Assembly: GCF_900111245.1 (NCBI RefSeq)
Contig: NZ_FOGO01000003.1
Coordinates: 496,001-560,000, forward strand
Origin: Streptomyces qinglanensis
GTDB lineage: Bacteria; Actinomycetota; Actinomycetes; Streptomycetales; Streptomycetaceae
Reading direction: 5' to 3'
DNA: 64,000 nucleotides
The notes beneath the pieces are model-generated. The model was given only the letters and a program-made list of their open reading frames with translations, searched no databases and was not told the origin of the DNA. Position numbers and translations under genes: made by a program. Every line of letters starts with the position of its first letter. The stretch's first letter is position 1. This document shows, in pieces, positions 17,498 through 28,202 of the stretch.

Positions 17498-18319
17498 ATG
17501 ACCACGGCGTCCGGCGACGCGACCGGCCACAGCTCCTCCCGCGTCCCGCGCAGCGGTGGCGCCGGCCGCTGGCTGCGCCTCGTGGCATCGGCACCGAACG
17601 CCCGTGCCCGGCTGATCTGCTTCCCGCACGCCGGGGGGTCGGCGGGCTTCTTCTTCCCCCTCCTGAAATCCCTGCCGAGCGCCGTCGAGGCGTACGCCGT
17701 GCAGTATCCGGGGCGCCAGGACCGGCTGGCCGAGCCGTGCCTCACCTCGGTGGACGAGCTGGCGGACGCCGTCTGCGAGGTTCTGCGGCAGGAGCCCGCG
17801 ATGCCCCAGGTGCTGTTCGGACACAGCATGGGTGCGACCGTCGCCTTCGAGGTGGCGCGACGCCAGGAGCGGTCGGGAGGCGGGTCCCCGCTGGGGCTGG
17901 TCGTCTCCGGCCGCCGGGCGCCTTCCCTGCGGCACGCGGAGACCGTCCATCAGCGCGACGACGACGGGCTCGTCGCCGAGATCCGCCGGCTGAACGGCAC
18001 GGACGACTCGCTGCTGGACGATCCGGAGATCCGCCGGATGTTCCTGCCCGCCCTCCGCGCCGACTACCAGGCGATCGAGACCTACCGCATGGTGCCCGGC
18101 CCCCCGCTCCGCTGTCCGCTGAGCGTCTTCGTCGGGGACGCCGACCCCCGCGTCTCCGTCGCCGAGGCGGAGGCGTGGCGCGAGCAGTCCGGCGGTGGGA
18201 TCTCCCTCCAGGTCTTTCCCGGCGGGCACTTCTACCTCAGCGACCGGCCGCAGGAGTTCTCCGACCGCCTCACCGCGGAGCTGACCAGGCTCTGCGGGCC
18301 TGTCGCCGGGGGCCGCTGA
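17498..18319 (+). CDS. Type II thioesterase (alpha/beta hydrolase)
   Basis: 273-aa TEII enzyme, the class that removes wrong acyl groups from carrier proteins of polyketide or peptide synthetases. Seen: oxyanion region LICFPHAGGSAGFFFPL, nucleophile Ser-110 in FGHSMGA, acid Asp-216 in GDADPRVS and His-244 in GGHFYL. The ATG at 17498 has GGAG seven bases upstream; an ATG ten codons earlier has no such site. No synthetase is present in this window, so the carrier protein it serves must be elsewhere; the only candidate partner nearby is the preceding E2-like acyltransferase. Confidence 0.88.
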   Translation: MTTASGDATGHSSSRVPRSGGAGRWLRLVASAPNARARLICFPHAGGSAGFFFPLLKSLPSAVEAYAVQYPGRQDRLAEPCLTSVDELADAVCEVLRQEPAMPQVLFGHSMGATVAFEVARRQERSGGGSPLGLVVSGRRAPSLRHAETVHQRDDDGLVAEIRRLNGTDDSLLDDPEIRRMFLPALRADYQAIETYRMVPGPPLRCPLSVFVGDADPRVSVAEAEAWREQSGGGISLQVFPGGHFYLSDRPQEFSDRLTAELTRLCGPVAGGR

Positions 18320-18702
18320 AGCCCTGGAGCGGGGGCTCCCGGCAACCATGTGCCTGCGGAGATCGCGGAGTGTGCGCCGCGGCGCGCAGCGGTGTGCGCT
18401 GGGACGGCGCGCCCTGACGTCGGTACTGCGGGGTCGCGGCCTCGGGGCCGGCGCCTGGCGTGGTGCCGCCCGAGGGAGACGAACGGCCACGGCCGGGCAC
18501 GCGCTGCCGGATGACGGCCCCCCGCGTGCATGGAGCAGCAGCGGGAAGGCGCCCAGCAACGGTGGTCGTTCCGGGTGGTTGCGGCGCGGAGATGCCCGTT
18601 CCGCGGGATCGGCGTTGACCGGACGCCTCTCTCCGCAGGCGCTACGATCGTCCTCGATCACACCAACTGATCGTCAGTCAGAAGAGTCGGTGGGGAGTCA
18701 GC
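18320..18702. other. Intergenic region upstream of plsC
   Basis: About 380 bases without a supported gene. Near its end are TTGACC (18615-18620) and TACGAT (18643-18648), spaced 22 nt, and the imperfect dyad CTGATCGTCAG at about 18667. These probably form the promoter of the upstream ORF and plsC. Confidence 0.45.
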
Positions 18703-18822
18703 ATGAGTCCGATCGGATCCGGTCGCGGACGGTCAGCCGCCCGCTGCATCCCGACTCCCCCGCGGACCGGTCCGACCCGCGGAGAATCCTCCGCCGCACC
18801 GTACCGGCAGAGCCAGAGGTGA
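18703..18822 (+). CDS. Putative 39-aa upstream ORF of plsC
   Basis: ATG at 18703 with GGGGAG six bases upstream, 39 codons beginning MSPIGSGRGR, rich in Pro, Arg and Ser, and a stop overlapping the plsC ribosome-binding site four bases before its TTG start. The signal is the good ribosome-binding site plus the tight spacing. It could be a coupling or leader ORF rather than a functional protein; conservation is unknown. Confidence 0.4.
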   Translation: MSPIGSGRGRSAARCIPTPPRTGPTRGESSAAPYRQSQR

Positions 18823-18826
18823 CCCC

Positions 18827-19552
18827 TTGTTCTATTACGTACTGAAGTACGTGCTGCTGGGGCCGCTGCTGCGGCTCGTGTTCCGGCCCCGGATCGAGGG
18901 GCTGGAGAACGTGCCCGACGAGGGGCCCGCGATCGTGGCGGGGAACCATCTGTCCGTCTCGGACCACTTCGTGATGCCGGCGATCCTCCGGCGCCGGATC
19001 ACCTTCCTGGCCAAGGCCGAGTACTTCACCGGTCCGGGGCTCAAGGGCCGGCTGACCGCCGCCTTCTTCCACAGCGTGGGTCAGATCCCGGTCGACCGCT
19101 CCGGGAAGGGCGCCGGACAGGCGGCCATCGACGAGGGGCTGGGGGTGCTGCGCAAGGGCGAGTTGCTCGGCATCTACCCGGAGGGCACCCGCTCCCACGA
19201 CGGACGGCTCTACAAGGGCCGGGTCGGGGTGGCCGCGATGGCGCTCGGCGCCGGGGTGAAGGTGATCCCGTGCGCCATGGTGGGCACCTTCGAACTCCAG
19301 CCGCCGGGACGCAAACTGCCCCGCATGGGACGGGTGATCATCAGGTTCGGCGAGCCCCTGGACTTCTCGCGGTTCGCCGGGATGGAGCACGAGCGCGCAG
19401 TGCTGCGCGCGGTCACCGACGAGATCATCCACGAGATCATGCAGTTGTCCGGCCAGGAGTACGTGGACATGTACGCCCCCGACGCGAAGGCGGCGCAGGC
19501 CGGGGAAGAAGCCCGCGGCAAGCAGCCCAGGAGCGGCGGCCGGCAGCGCTGA
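18827..19552 (+). CDS. 1-acyl-sn-glycerol-3-phosphate acyltransferase (PlsC-type)
   Basis: 241-aa membrane-associated acyltransferase making phosphatidic acid or acylating a related alcohol. Catalytic motif NHLSVSD (His-41, Asp-46), EGTR at 119-122, and the GRVIIRFGEPLDFSRF block that binds acyl donor; an N-terminal hydrophobic segment MFYYVLKYVLLGPLLRLVF anchors it. TTG start at 18827 preceded by AGAGGTGA. The C-terminal 25 residues are charged and low-complexity. Streptomycetes have several paralogues, so the precise acceptor is unsure. Confidence 0.87.
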   Translation: MFYYVLKYVLLGPLLRLVFRPRIEGLENVPDEGPAIVAGNHLSVSDHFVMPAILRRRITFLAKAEYFTGPGLKGRLTAAFFHSVGQIPVDRSGKGAGQAAIDEGLGVLRKGELLGIYPEGTRSHDGRLYKGRVGVAAMALGAGVKVIPCAMVGTFELQPPGRKLPRMGRVIIRFGEPLDFSRFAGMEHERAVLRAVTDEIIHEIMQLSGQEYVDMYAPDAKAAQAGEEARGKQPRSGGRQR

Positions 19553-19806
19553 GGCCCTCCGAACCCCGGCTCGGCGTCACCGGGCCGTCGGGCCGCCGAG
19601 CCATCGCGCCGCCGAGCCGTCACCGGGCCCGGCCCTGAGGCCCGTTCGGTCCGGACCCCGGACAGGGGGCCGGGGTGGCCCCGGCCGGGGTCGTCCGTCC
19701 GGCCGAGCAGGACCCGCTGCCGACGGTGGCCCCTCGCCCGGACGCCGCCCGGTACCGATCGAGCGTGCCGGAGCGAGCGGACACCTGAGGTCACGGCGAG
19801 AGACCG
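19553..19806. other. Convergent intergenic region
   Basis: Repetitive GC-rich sequence with many short GCCG and CGGGCC repeats, no gene seen. Terminated by the hairpin at 19807-19847. Confidence 0.5.
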
Positions 19807-19847
19807 GTGCGGGCCGGACCGGACCCGGGGTCCGGCCCGGCCCGCAC
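19807..19847. terminator. Bidirectional terminator hairpin
   Basis: 17-bp stem with one mismatch (19807-19823 with 19831-19847), loop CCCGGGG, between convergent plsC-like and tap genes. Confidence 0.7.
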
Positions 19848-19910
19848 GCGGGATCAGGCTGTGTCACACGCGGCAGCGGCGGACCGCCGCGGCGCTCGTG
19901 CCGACCGCCG

Positions 19911-21578
19911 TCAGGGCACCATCGTGGGCACTGCCGCGGCCTCGGCCTTCGCCGCCGCCTTGGCGGGGGACTTGACCGGCTCCGGGGTCGCGTGCGGAGC
20001 GCAGGTCACATCCTTGCGATCGACGGTTCCCTGCAGGAGATAGGCGTCGACGCGCTCGTTGATGCAGGGGTTCTTCAGGTTGGTGATGCCGTGCGAACCC
20101 GCGCCCTTCTCGGTGATCAGACGGGAGCCCTTGAGCCGCTTGTGCAGCTCGACACCGCCGGGGTAGGGCGTGGCGGCGTCCCGGGTGGCCTGGACCATCA
20201 GCACCGGGTAGGAGGTCTTGGCGCGGATCTCCAGCGGCCGGTGCTGCTTGACCGGCCAGACGGCGCACGGGTAGTTCATCCACGCGTTGGCCCAGGTGAG
20301 GAAGGGGTACTTCGCGTGCAGCCGGGTGTTGTCCCGGTCCCAGGTCCGCCACCTGCTCGGCCACTTGGCGTCGTTGCACTCGACGGCGTTGTAGACGGCG
20401 TTGCCGTTCTCGCTCGCCTTGTTGCCCGCGACATCCGACATGTCCGGTGCACCGGCGTCGATCAGCGGCTGCTCGTCGCCGTTGAGGTAGGCCGACCACA
20501 CCGAGGCCACCCGGGCCCAGGCCGAGTCGTAGTACGGCGCGCTCTGGAAGACGCCGAGCAGTTCGGCCGGGCCGACCTTCCCGCCGATGGGGTGCTTCTT
20601 GGCGGTGGCGCGCAGTTTCCGCCAGGCCGCCTCGACCTTCTCGGGCGTCGAGCCGATGCCGTAGACGTCGTCGTGCTCGGCCACCCACTTCTTCCAGTCG
20701 TTCCAGCGGGTCTGGAAGGCCACGTCCTGGTCGAGGTTGACGTCGTACCAGATCTTGCGCCGGGACGGGTTGACGATGCTGTCGGTGATCATCCGGCGGA
20801 TGTGGCGGGGGAAGAGCTCGGCGTAGACGGCGCCCATGTAGGTGCCGTAGGAGACGCCGAGGTAGTTGAGCTTCTTGTCGCCGAGCGCGGCGCGGATCAC
20901 GTCCAGGTCGCGGGCGGCGTTGGGCGTCGTGAGCTGCGGCAGCAGCTCACCGCTGCGCTCCTGGCAGCCGTCGGCGTACTCCTTGGCGAGCTTGCGCTGG
21001 GCCCGCTTGTCGGCCTCGCTGTCCGGGACGGGGTCCGCCTTGGGTGCCTTGACCCACTCCTGCGGGTCGGCGCAGGAGACGGGCGCCGAGTGCCCGACAC
21101 CGCGCGGGTCGAAGCCCACGAAGTCGTAGGCGGTGGCGGCCTTCGCCCACAGCGGGTTCTTGTCCGGGATCCGGGCCGGGAAGTACAGCCCGGAGCCGCC
21201 GGGGCCACCGGGGTTGTAGACCAGGGAGCCCTGCCGCTTCGCCGTGCCGCCGGTGCTGCGTGCCCGGTCGACGGCGAGCCGGATCTTCTTGCCGTTCGGC
21301 TTGGCGTAGTCGAGGGGAACGGTGACCCAGCCGCACTGGACGCCGTCCCTGATGCCCCAGTCCGCAGGGCAGTCCTTCCAGTCGATACCGGCGCGCGCGG
21401 CCCGGGCCGCGGCCTTCCTGACGCCGCGCGCCTCGGCGGCGCCCGCGTGCTTGCCCGAGCGGGCCTGCGGGCCGCTGCTGTCCTCCGCGACGGCGGACGG
21501 CACGGATATGAGCCCGGCCGTGAGGGCTCCGGCGGCGATGGTGCCGGCGGCGGCTATGGCCGCCTTCCGTCTGTTCAC
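19911..21578 (-). CDS. tap: Secreted tripeptidyl aminopeptidase (S33 family)
   Basis: 555 aa. Signal peptide RRKAAIAAAGTIAAGALTAG...SAVAE at residues 3-32, then a short propeptide-like stretch and an alpha/beta hydrolase domain with helical cap. Nucleophile serine in NYLGVSYGTYMG, acid in QATRDAATPY and His in GAGSHGITN; the family hallmark VYNPGGPGGSG forms the oxyanion region. Streptomyces Tap removes N-terminal tripeptides from secreted proteins such as subtilisin-inhibitor-like proteins and general peptides. The GTG at 21578 follows GGAGGGGAACAC. Upstream lies a cluster of four GTGGTC half-sites. Last 25 residues are Ala/Lys-rich. Confidence 0.92.
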   Translation of the reverse strand: MNRRKAAIAAAGTIAAGALTAGLISVPSAVAEDSSGPQARSGKHAGAAEARGVRKAAARAARAGIDWKDCPADWGIRDGVQCGWVTVPLDYAKPNGKKIRLAVDRARSTGGTAKRQGSLVYNPGGPGGSGLYFPARIPDKNPLWAKAATAYDFVGFDPRGVGHSAPVSCADPQEWVKAPKADPVPDSEADKRAQRKLAKEYADGCQERSGELLPQLTTPNAARDLDVIRAALGDKKLNYLGVSYGTYMGAVYAELFPRHIRRMITDSIVNPSRRKIWYDVNLDQDVAFQTRWNDWKKWVAEHDDVYGIGSTPEKVEAAWRKLRATAKKHPIGGKVGPAELLGVFQSAPYYDSAWARVASVWSAYLNGDEQPLIDAGAPDMSDVAGNKASENGNAVYNAVECNDAKWPSRWRTWDRDNTRLHAKYPFLTWANAWMNYPCAVWPVKQHRPLEIRAKTSYPVLMVQATRDAATPYPGGVELHKRLKGSRLITEKGAGSHGITNLKNPCINERVDAYLLQGTVDRKDVTCAPHATPEPVKSPAKAAAKAEAAAVPTMVP

Positions 21579-21613
21579 GTGTTCCCCTCCGGGTACTGCC
21601 GACAGTGACGGCG

Positions 21614-21657
21614 GTGGTCGTTGACCACGACAGTGATGGGCGACCACGGTGGTGGTC
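21614..21657. promoter_or_regulatory. Cluster of GTGGTC half-sites upstream of tap
   Basis: GTGGTC-N3-GACCAC at 21614-21628 and GACCAC-N4-GTGGTC at 21642-21657. Two dyads with the same half-site, 36-80 nt before the tap start. Confidence 0.45.
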
Positions 21658-21713
21658 TTCAGAGGGATCCTTCATCCTTGCCGGCGGTAGGGGACAGGGC
21701 ACCGGATCGTTCT

Positions 21714-22502
21714 TTACCAAGAAGTGAACGTCAGTGCGGTATCGAGGACATGGCGCAGCCGCAGCGCGTCCGGCGCGACCGCGGTGACCAGCAGGGCGGG
21801 ACCCGCCAAGGGGGTGACGACGGCCGATTCCCCCAGGGGCCGGGCCAGAAGCGGACCCGCGTCCCTCTCCTCCGTTCCCACCAGCAGAAGTTGGCCCACG
21901 GCGCGGTGTCCGCCCAGGACGGCGCCGCCGTCCCAGCCCGGAGCTCCCGGCCCCAGGTCGAGTTGCTGGTCGAACAGCGGGCGTCCGCCGTACCGCACCG
22001 TGAGGCGGCTGCTGAGCCGTCCGGGCTCCTCCCCGGCACGGCCCAGCACCTGCTCGTCCCGCACCACCAGGCGCCCGCCCCGCGCCACCTCGGCCCGCAG
22101 GTGCTGGCGCAGCCGACTGCCGCGCACGGAGACCAACTGCTCCGGCAGCCAATGGAGTCGGCCCCCCTCCCCCACCTCGAGCCGGACGTCGTAGCGGGCG
22201 GGCTCCGCCGTACGCCCCGGCAGCGCGAGCGTGGCGGCGCTGCCGTCCACCCGCAGCGCGGCACCCGCCTCGGCACGGACCTCCAGGGCCAGCCGGTCCC
22301 CGCTCAGCGGCGCGCTCATCGCACCGACCAGCGTGACCCGGGCGGCTGCCGGGTCGGCCGAGCGGGTGCGGCGCGGCGCGACCGGACCGGCTCCGCTGAG
22401 CAGCGGCAGTGCGGTGCCGCCGCGTCCGTCGGGTACCGCGGTGATCCGGGCGCGGGCGCTGACGCTCGCCGCGGACCGCGGCGCGGCTGCGGCCTCCGTC
22501 AT
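21714..22502 (-). CDS. ureD: Urease accessory protein UreD (UreH)
   Basis: 262-aa scaffold that binds apo-urease and recruits UreF and UreG for nickel delivery. All-beta core with [38 protein letters not shown] and the C-terminal RLLRHVL-like ending [15 protein letters not shown] typical of actinobacterial UreD. Its ATG overlaps the ureG stop (ATGA), so it is translationally coupled as the last gene of the urease operon. Sequence is divergent from enterobacterial UreD, as usual for this family. Confidence 0.9.
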   Translation of the reverse strand: MTEAAAAPRSAASVSARARITAVPDGRGGTALPLLSGAGPVAPRRTRSADPAAARVTLVGAMSAPLSGDRLALEVRAEAGAALRVDGSAATLALPGRTAEPARYDVRLEVGEGGRLHWLPEQLVSVRGSRLRQHLRAEVARGGRLVVRDEQVLGRAGEEPGRLSSRLTVRYGGRPLFDQQLDLGPGAPGWDGGAVLGGHRAVGQLLLVGTEERDAGPLLARPLGESAVVTPLAGPALLVTAVAPDALRLRHVLDTALTFTSW

Positions 22503-23218
22503 GCCGGGAGCGCGGCCGTGCCCGCGTCCGGCGCCGCGTGCGTCGCGGCCCAGGCGGCGCACTGCTCGCGCACCCAGTCCGCCAGCGGCAGCACGCCGGG
22601 CTCGGTGCGCAGCGACTGGAAGAGCACGGGCAGTGCGCCGCGCTGCTGCTCGGCGTCCCGTGCCATGCCCGCCAGGTCGGAACCGACGTACGGGGCGAGA
22701 TCGGTCTTGTTGACGACGAGCAGGTCGGCCGTGGTGACGCCGGGTCCGCCCTTGCGGGGGATGTCGTCGCCGCCCGCCACGTCGATGACGAAGATCTGCA
22801 CATCGACCAGGCCCTTGGAGAAGGTGGCGGTGAGGTTGTCGCCCCCGGACTCGACGAGCACCAGGTCCAGCGGGCCGGCCTCGTCCTCCAAGTCCTCGAC
22901 GGCCTCCAGGTTGGCGGAGATGTCGTCCCGGATCGCCGTGTGCGGGCAGGCCCCGGTCTCCACCGCGGTGATCCGCTCCGGGGGCAGCACCGCCTCGCGG
23001 AGCAGGAAGGCGGCGTCCTCCCTGGTGTAGATGTCGTTGGTGACGACGGCCAGCGAGTACCGGTCGCGCAGCGCGCGGCACAGCGCCGCGACGGTGGCGG
23101 TCTTGCCCGAGCCCACCGGTCCGCCCAGCCCGACGCGCAGGGCGCGGCGGCGGCCGTCGGGCAGGGTCACCGAGGCGGTGTGCCGCTCGGGGCAGGGTGC
23201 GGCGTGGTCGAGATGCAC
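22499..23218 (-). CDS. ureG: Urease accessory GTPase UreG
   Basis: 239-aa SIMIBI-class GTPase carrying nickel to urease. P-loop GGPVGSGKT at 32-40, nickel-binding CPH at 91-93, [11 protein letters not shown] switch region, and the guanine-specificity VNKTDLA. The N-terminus is short and has two histidines only. AGGAGGAA precedes the ATG by eight bases. It lies 235 nt after ureF, an unusually wide gap for this operon, and overlaps ureD by 4 nt. Confidence 0.96.
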   Translation of the reverse strand: MHLDHAAPCPERHTASVTLPDGRRRALRVGLGGPVGSGKTATVAALCRALRDRYSLAVVTNDIYTREDAAFLLREAVLPPERITAVETGACPHTAIRDDISANLEAVEDLEDEAGPLDLVLVESGGDNLTATFSKGLVDVQIFVIDVAGGDDIPRKGGPGVTTADLLVVNKTDLAPYVGSDLAGMARDAEQQRGALPVLFQSLRTEPGVLPLADWVREQCAAWAATHAAPDAGTAALPA

Positions 23219-23453
23219 GGGATTCCTCCTGGGCTCGGTGGCCGGTCTTCGGTGACCGGGGGTCGGTGCTCGGCCGCCGACGACCGGCGGTCGCGGGGTG
23301 GCCGCGCGGCGGGGGTGGTCGCGGGCGGGAGTGTCGGTCTCAGGGGCGCGGCGGGAGTGTCGGTCTCAGGGGCGGGGCGAGCCGGCGGTTCCGGGCCGGG
23401 ACCGGCGGTGGCGCGTGGGCCGGGGCCGGGGCCGGGGTACGGGAGGCCGGGGG
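23219..23453. other. 235-bp gap between ureF and ureG
   Basis: No gene. Holds GACCGG/CGGTCGCGG short inverted elements and a 26-bp-period tandem duplication at 23324-23374. Confidence 0.6.
23324..23374. repeat. Tandem duplication, 25-bp identical copies
   Basis: Copies at 23324-23348 and 23350-23374, both starting GGCGGGAGTGTCGGTCTCAG, one base apart. Confidence 0.95.
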
Positions 23454-24119
23454 TCAGGAGGCGAAGAGGCGGACCTGCCAGGCGGCGTGCTGCTCGGCGG
23501 TGATCTCCAGCAGCGGCGCGGACGCCGCGGGCAGTTCCTCGACCGCGCCCTGGGCAGCGGCCTCCGCCTGCCGGGCCACCTCGTCCGCGGCGGGCGCGAG
23601 CCGGGCCAGGACCGCGGTCGCCTCCAGCGGGTCGAGGCTGAGCAGCCGGACCACCGCGGTCGCCGGGGAGCTGATGCTCTCGTACGCGGCTGCCTGGGCT
23701 GCGTCCAGCGGCCCGAGCCCCGCCGAGCGGGCCGCGAGTCCCAGCACGACGGGCTGGTGCGCGCCCTTGGGGCGGGCGGCGGCCAGCGCGTCCAGGTCCG
23801 GCCCGGGCCAGGTCGCCCGGGCCGCACGCATGAGCTGGCGGCCCAGTCTGCGGGCGGTGCGGCGCAGCGCCGGGGAGGGGGTACGCGCGTCGGCCGCCTC
23901 GTCCAGCACGAGCGGATCGTGCCCGGCAGCGGCGGCCGCGGCCAGGGCCGCGGCGGTCAGGCCCGCCGTGTGCAGCCGTCCGCGGCAGAACTCCGCCAGG
24001 TCGGACGCGCTGCGGACCCGTCCGGCCCGTACGGCCGCCTCCGCCCCGCCGGAGTGCGCGTGCCCCCCGGCGGGGAATCTGCCGTCGGCGAGCACCAGCA
24101 ACGCGGCAGCACCGCTCAT
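23454..24119 (-). CDS. ureF: Urease accessory protein UreF
   Basis: 221-aa all-helical accessory protein that bridges UreD and UreG and acts as fidelity factor. Diagnostic start LLVLADGRFPAGGHAHSGGAEAAV, then helices with the AYESISSPATAVVRLLSLDP block. The ATG at 24119 has GGAGG ten bases upstream. It sits between ureC and ureG with sizeable gaps on both sides. Confidence 0.94.
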   Translation of the reverse strand: MSGAAALLVLADGRFPAGGHAHSGGAEAAVRAGRVRSASDLAEFCRGRLHTAGLTAAALAAAAAAGHDPLVLDEAADARTPSPALRRTARRLGRQLMRAARATWPGPDLDALAAARPKGAHQPVVLGLAARSAGLGPLDAAQAAAYESISSPATAVVRLLSLDPLEATAVLARLAPAADEVARQAEAAAQGAVEELPAASAPLLEITAEQHAAWQVRLFAS

Positions 24120-24284
24120 CCGCAGACCTCCACTGTTCTTCCGGGGCCGCCGCTCGGCGCGGCCCCTTGCTGTCCGGTTGCTCCGGCGTTCCGGCGGCGC
24201 GGGGACGGGGCCGGGCATGCCGTGCGCCGACGGCGCCGGTCCCGTCCCCGGCCCGCTCCCGGCTCCCGGCTCCCGGCTCCCGGG
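24120..24284. other. 165-bp gap between ureC and ureF
   Basis: GC-rich, no gene. Contains a GGGGACGGG/CCCGTCCCC inverted pair around 24194-24248 and a CTCCCGG tandem repeat; the hairpin might adjust relative expression of structural and accessory genes. Confidence 0.5.
24256..24283. repeat. 7-bp tandem repeat, four copies
   Basis: CTCCCGG four times, ending next to the ureC stop codon. Confidence 0.95.
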
Positions 24285-26006
24285 TCAGAACAGGAAGTAC
24301 CGCTGGGCCATGGGCAGGGATGCGGCAGGTGCCGGTTCGACCGGTGTGCCGTCGATGGTGACGGTGAAGGTGTCCGGGTCGACGCGCACGTCCGGGCGGG
24401 CGTCGTTCTGCCGCATGTCGGCCTTGGTGACGGGCCGGGTGTCGCGGACGGCGACGAACCGCTTGGAGAGGGGAAGCCGGTCCGGCAGCCCGTCGTCCAG
24501 GGCGGTCTGCGTCACGAAGTTCACGGAGTTCGCACCCGGAGCGCGCCCCGTCCCGCCGAACATCCGCCGCGGCAGCACCGGCTGCGGAGTGGGTATGGAG
24601 GCGTTGGCGTCCCCCATCTGCGCGGAGGCGATCTGTCCGCTCTTGAGGACGAGTTGCGGCTTGACCCCGAAGAAGGCCGGGTCCCACAGCACCAGATCGG
24701 CGAGCTTGCCCGGCTCGACCGAGCCGATCTCCGCGTCCATGCCCTGCGCGACCGCGGGGTTGATCGTGTACTTGGCCACATAGCGGCGGGCGCGCAGGTT
24801 GTCGGCACGGCTGTCGCCCGCGAGGGCGCCGTACCGCTCCTTCATCACATGCGCCGTCTGCCAGGTGCGCAGCACCACTTCGCCGATGCGGCCCATCGCC
24901 TGCGCGTCCGAGGAGATGATCGAGATGGCACCGAGGTCGTGGAGCGCGTCCTCGGCTGCGATGGTACTGGGCCGGATGCGGGACTCGGCGAACGCGAGGT
25001 CCTCGGGCACGGCCGGGTTGAGGTGGTGGCAGACCATCAGCATGTCGAGGTGCTCCTCGATGGTGTTGACGGTGTGCGGCCGGGTCGGATTGGTGGAGGA
25101 GGGCAGCACGTTGGGCTCGGCGACCACGGTGATGATGTCCGGCGCGTGCCCGCCGCCCGCGCCCTCGGTGTGGTAGGCGTGGATGCCGCGTCCGCCGATC
25201 GCGGCGAGGGTGTCGCCGACGAACCCGGCCTCGTTGAGGGTGTCGGTGTGGATGGCGACCTGGGCGCCGGTCTCGTCGCAGACCGACAGGCAGGCGTCGA
25301 TGGCGGCGGGAGTGGCGCCCCAGTCCTCGTGGATCTTGAATCCGACGGCCCCGCCGCGGAGCTGGGCGAGCATGGCGGCGCGCGAGACGGTGTTGCCCTT
25401 GCCGAGCAGTCCCACGTTGACCGGCAGTCCGTCCATCCCCTCCAGGGTGCGGGCGGTGTGCCAGGCACCCGGGGTGACGGTGGTGGCCTTGGAGCCCTCC
25501 GCCGGTCCGGTACCGCCGCCGACGAGCGTGGTGATTCCGGCGGCGAGCGCCTCGTCGGCGAGCTGCGGGCAGATGAAGTGGACGTGCGCGTCGATGGCAC
25601 CGGCGGTGAGGATCCTGCCGTTGCCCGCGATGATCTCCGTTTCGGGGCCGATGACCAGATCGGGGTGGACGCCGTCCATGGTGTCGGGGTTGCCGGCCTT
25701 GCCCAGGGCGGCGATCCGCCCGTCGCGGATGCCGACGTCGGCCTTCACGACGCCCCAGTGGTCGAGGACGAGCGCACCGGTGATCACGGTGTCGGGAGCG
25801 CCCTCGGCCCGGGTGGTGAGGGCCTGGCCCATGGACTCGCGGATCACCTTGCCGCCGCCGAAGACCGCTTCGTCGCCCGCGCGTCCGGGCCCGCCGCACA
25901 GGTCGTCCTCGATCTCGACGAGGAGTGAGGTGTCGGCGAGCCGTATGCGGTCGCCGGTGGTCGGGCCGAACAGGTCGGCGTAGGCGGCGCGGGAGAGTTC
26001 AGGCAT
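24285..26006 (-). CDS. ureC: Urease alpha subunit UreC
   Basis: 573-aa catalytic subunit hydrolysing urea to ammonia and carbamate. Nickel ligands and carbamylated lysine are in place: HVH at 141-143, Lys-224 in [32 protein letters not shown], and the mobile-flap cysteine/histidine MVCHHL. Full length for the three-subunit bacterial type. The ATG at 26006 lies inside the end of ureB (8-nt overlap), indicating coupled translation. Confidence 0.98.
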   Translation of the reverse strand: MPELSRAAYADLFGPTTGDRIRLADTSLLVEIEDDLCGGPGRAGDEAVFGGGKVIRESMGQALTTRAEGAPDTVITGALVLDHWGVVKADVGIRDGRIAALGKAGNPDTMDGVHPDLVIGPETEIIAGNGRILTAGAIDAHVHFICPQLADEALAAGITTLVGGGTGPAEGSKATTVTPGAWHTARTLEGMDGLPVNVGLLGKGNTVSRAAMLAQLRGGAVGFKIHEDWGATPAAIDACLSVCDETGAQVAIHTDTLNEAGFVGDTLAAIGGRGIHAYHTEGAGGGHAPDIITVVAEPNVLPSSTNPTRPHTVNTIEEHLDMLMVCHHLNPAVPEDLAFAESRIRPSTIAAEDALHDLGAISIISSDAQAMGRIGEVVLRTWQTAHVMKERYGALAGDSRADNLRARRYVAKYTINPAVAQGMDAEIGSVEPGKLADLVLWDPAFFGVKPQLVLKSGQIASAQMGDANASIPTPQPVLPRRMFGGTGRAPGANSVNFVTQTALDDGLPDRLPLSKRFVAVRDTRPVTKADMRQNDARPDVRVDPDTFTVTIDGTPVEPAPAASLPMAQRYFLF

Positions 26007-26310
26007 CGAGGGGGCCTCCCGCGGTCGAGCGCAGTCCGGCGACGATCCGCCTGCCGCCGATGGGCACCAGGTCGACCTCGACGGGGATGCCGGGCTCGAA
26101 GCGGACGGCGGTGCCCGCGGCGATGCCGAGGCGCCTGCCCCAGGCGGCCTCCCGGTCGAACTGCAGCCCGGGGTTGGCCTCGGCGAAGTGGTAGTGGGAG
26201 CCGACCTGGACGGGCCGGTCGGCGGCGTTGAGCACGGTCAGCCGGGTGGTCTCGGCGCCCGCGTTGAGGGGCACCGGTTCCTCGGCGAACCGGATCTCTC
26301 CGGGGATCAT
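25999..26310 (-). CDS. ureB: Urease beta subunit UreB
   Basis: 103-aa small structural subunit. Starts MIPGEIRF and contains the conserved [27 protein letters not shown] segment. Lies 32 nt after ureA with GAGGAG near the start, and overlaps ureC by 8 nt. Confidence 0.97.
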   Translation of the reverse strand: MIPGEIRFAEEPVPLNAGAETTRLTVLNAADRPVQVGSHYHFAEANPGLQFDREAAWGRRLGIAAGTAVRFEPGIPVEVDLVPIGGRRIVAGLRSTAGGPLDA

Positions 26311-26342
26311 GATGTGGCGACTCCTCGCGCGGTCAGGAGCGG

Positions 26343-26645
26343 TCAGGCGATGGGGTCGTGCACGGTGACGAGCTTGGTGCCGTCCGGGAAGGTCGCCTCG
26401 ACCTGGACGTCGTGCAGCATCTCCGGGATGCCGTCCATGACGTCCTCGCGGGCCAGGACCGTGCGCCCGGACTCCATGAGTTCGGCGACGCTCCGGCCGT
26501 CGCGGGCGCCCTCGAGCACATGTGCCGTGATGAGGGCGACGGACTCGGGGTGGTTCAGCCGCAGTCCGCGCTCTCTGCGCCGCTGGGCGACGTCGGCCGC
26601 GACGTGGACGAGCAGCCGCTCCTGCTCGTGCGGGGTCAATTGCAT
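26343..26645 (-). CDS. ureA: Urease gamma subunit UreA
   Basis: 100-aa small structural subunit, exactly the usual length. Conserved features: [37 protein letters not shown] and the ending [12 protein letters not shown]. The ATG at 26645 has GGAGAG just upstream. First gene of the operon ureABC-F-G-D; ureE is absent, as in most actinomycetes. Confidence 0.97.
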   Translation of the reverse strand: MQLTPHEQERLLVHVAADVAQRRRERGLRLNHPESVALITAHVLEGARDGRSVAELMESGRTVLAREDVMDGIPEMLHDVQVEATFPDGTKLVTVHDPIA

Positions 26646-28129
<1,484 letters not shown>

Positions 28130-28202
28130 CGCGCGCCGTCCGGGGGTTCAGCCCCTGACCGGCGCTGTCCGGGAGCCCACCTCCCGACCCACCGCCCGTC
28201 CG

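Noticed and set aside
17498..18319. Biosynthetic gene cluster around the type II thioesterase
   Set aside because: No PKS, NRPS, carrier protein or tailoring set is present on either side.
18348..18845. 165-codon frame upstream of plsC
   Set aside because: No ribosome-binding site, odd Arg-rich composition, and it runs out of frame into plsC. Only the shorter 39-codon ORF has a good start signal.
21714..26645. Loss of ureE as an operon defect
   Set aside because: Actinomycete urease operons usually lack ureE; all other genes are intact.
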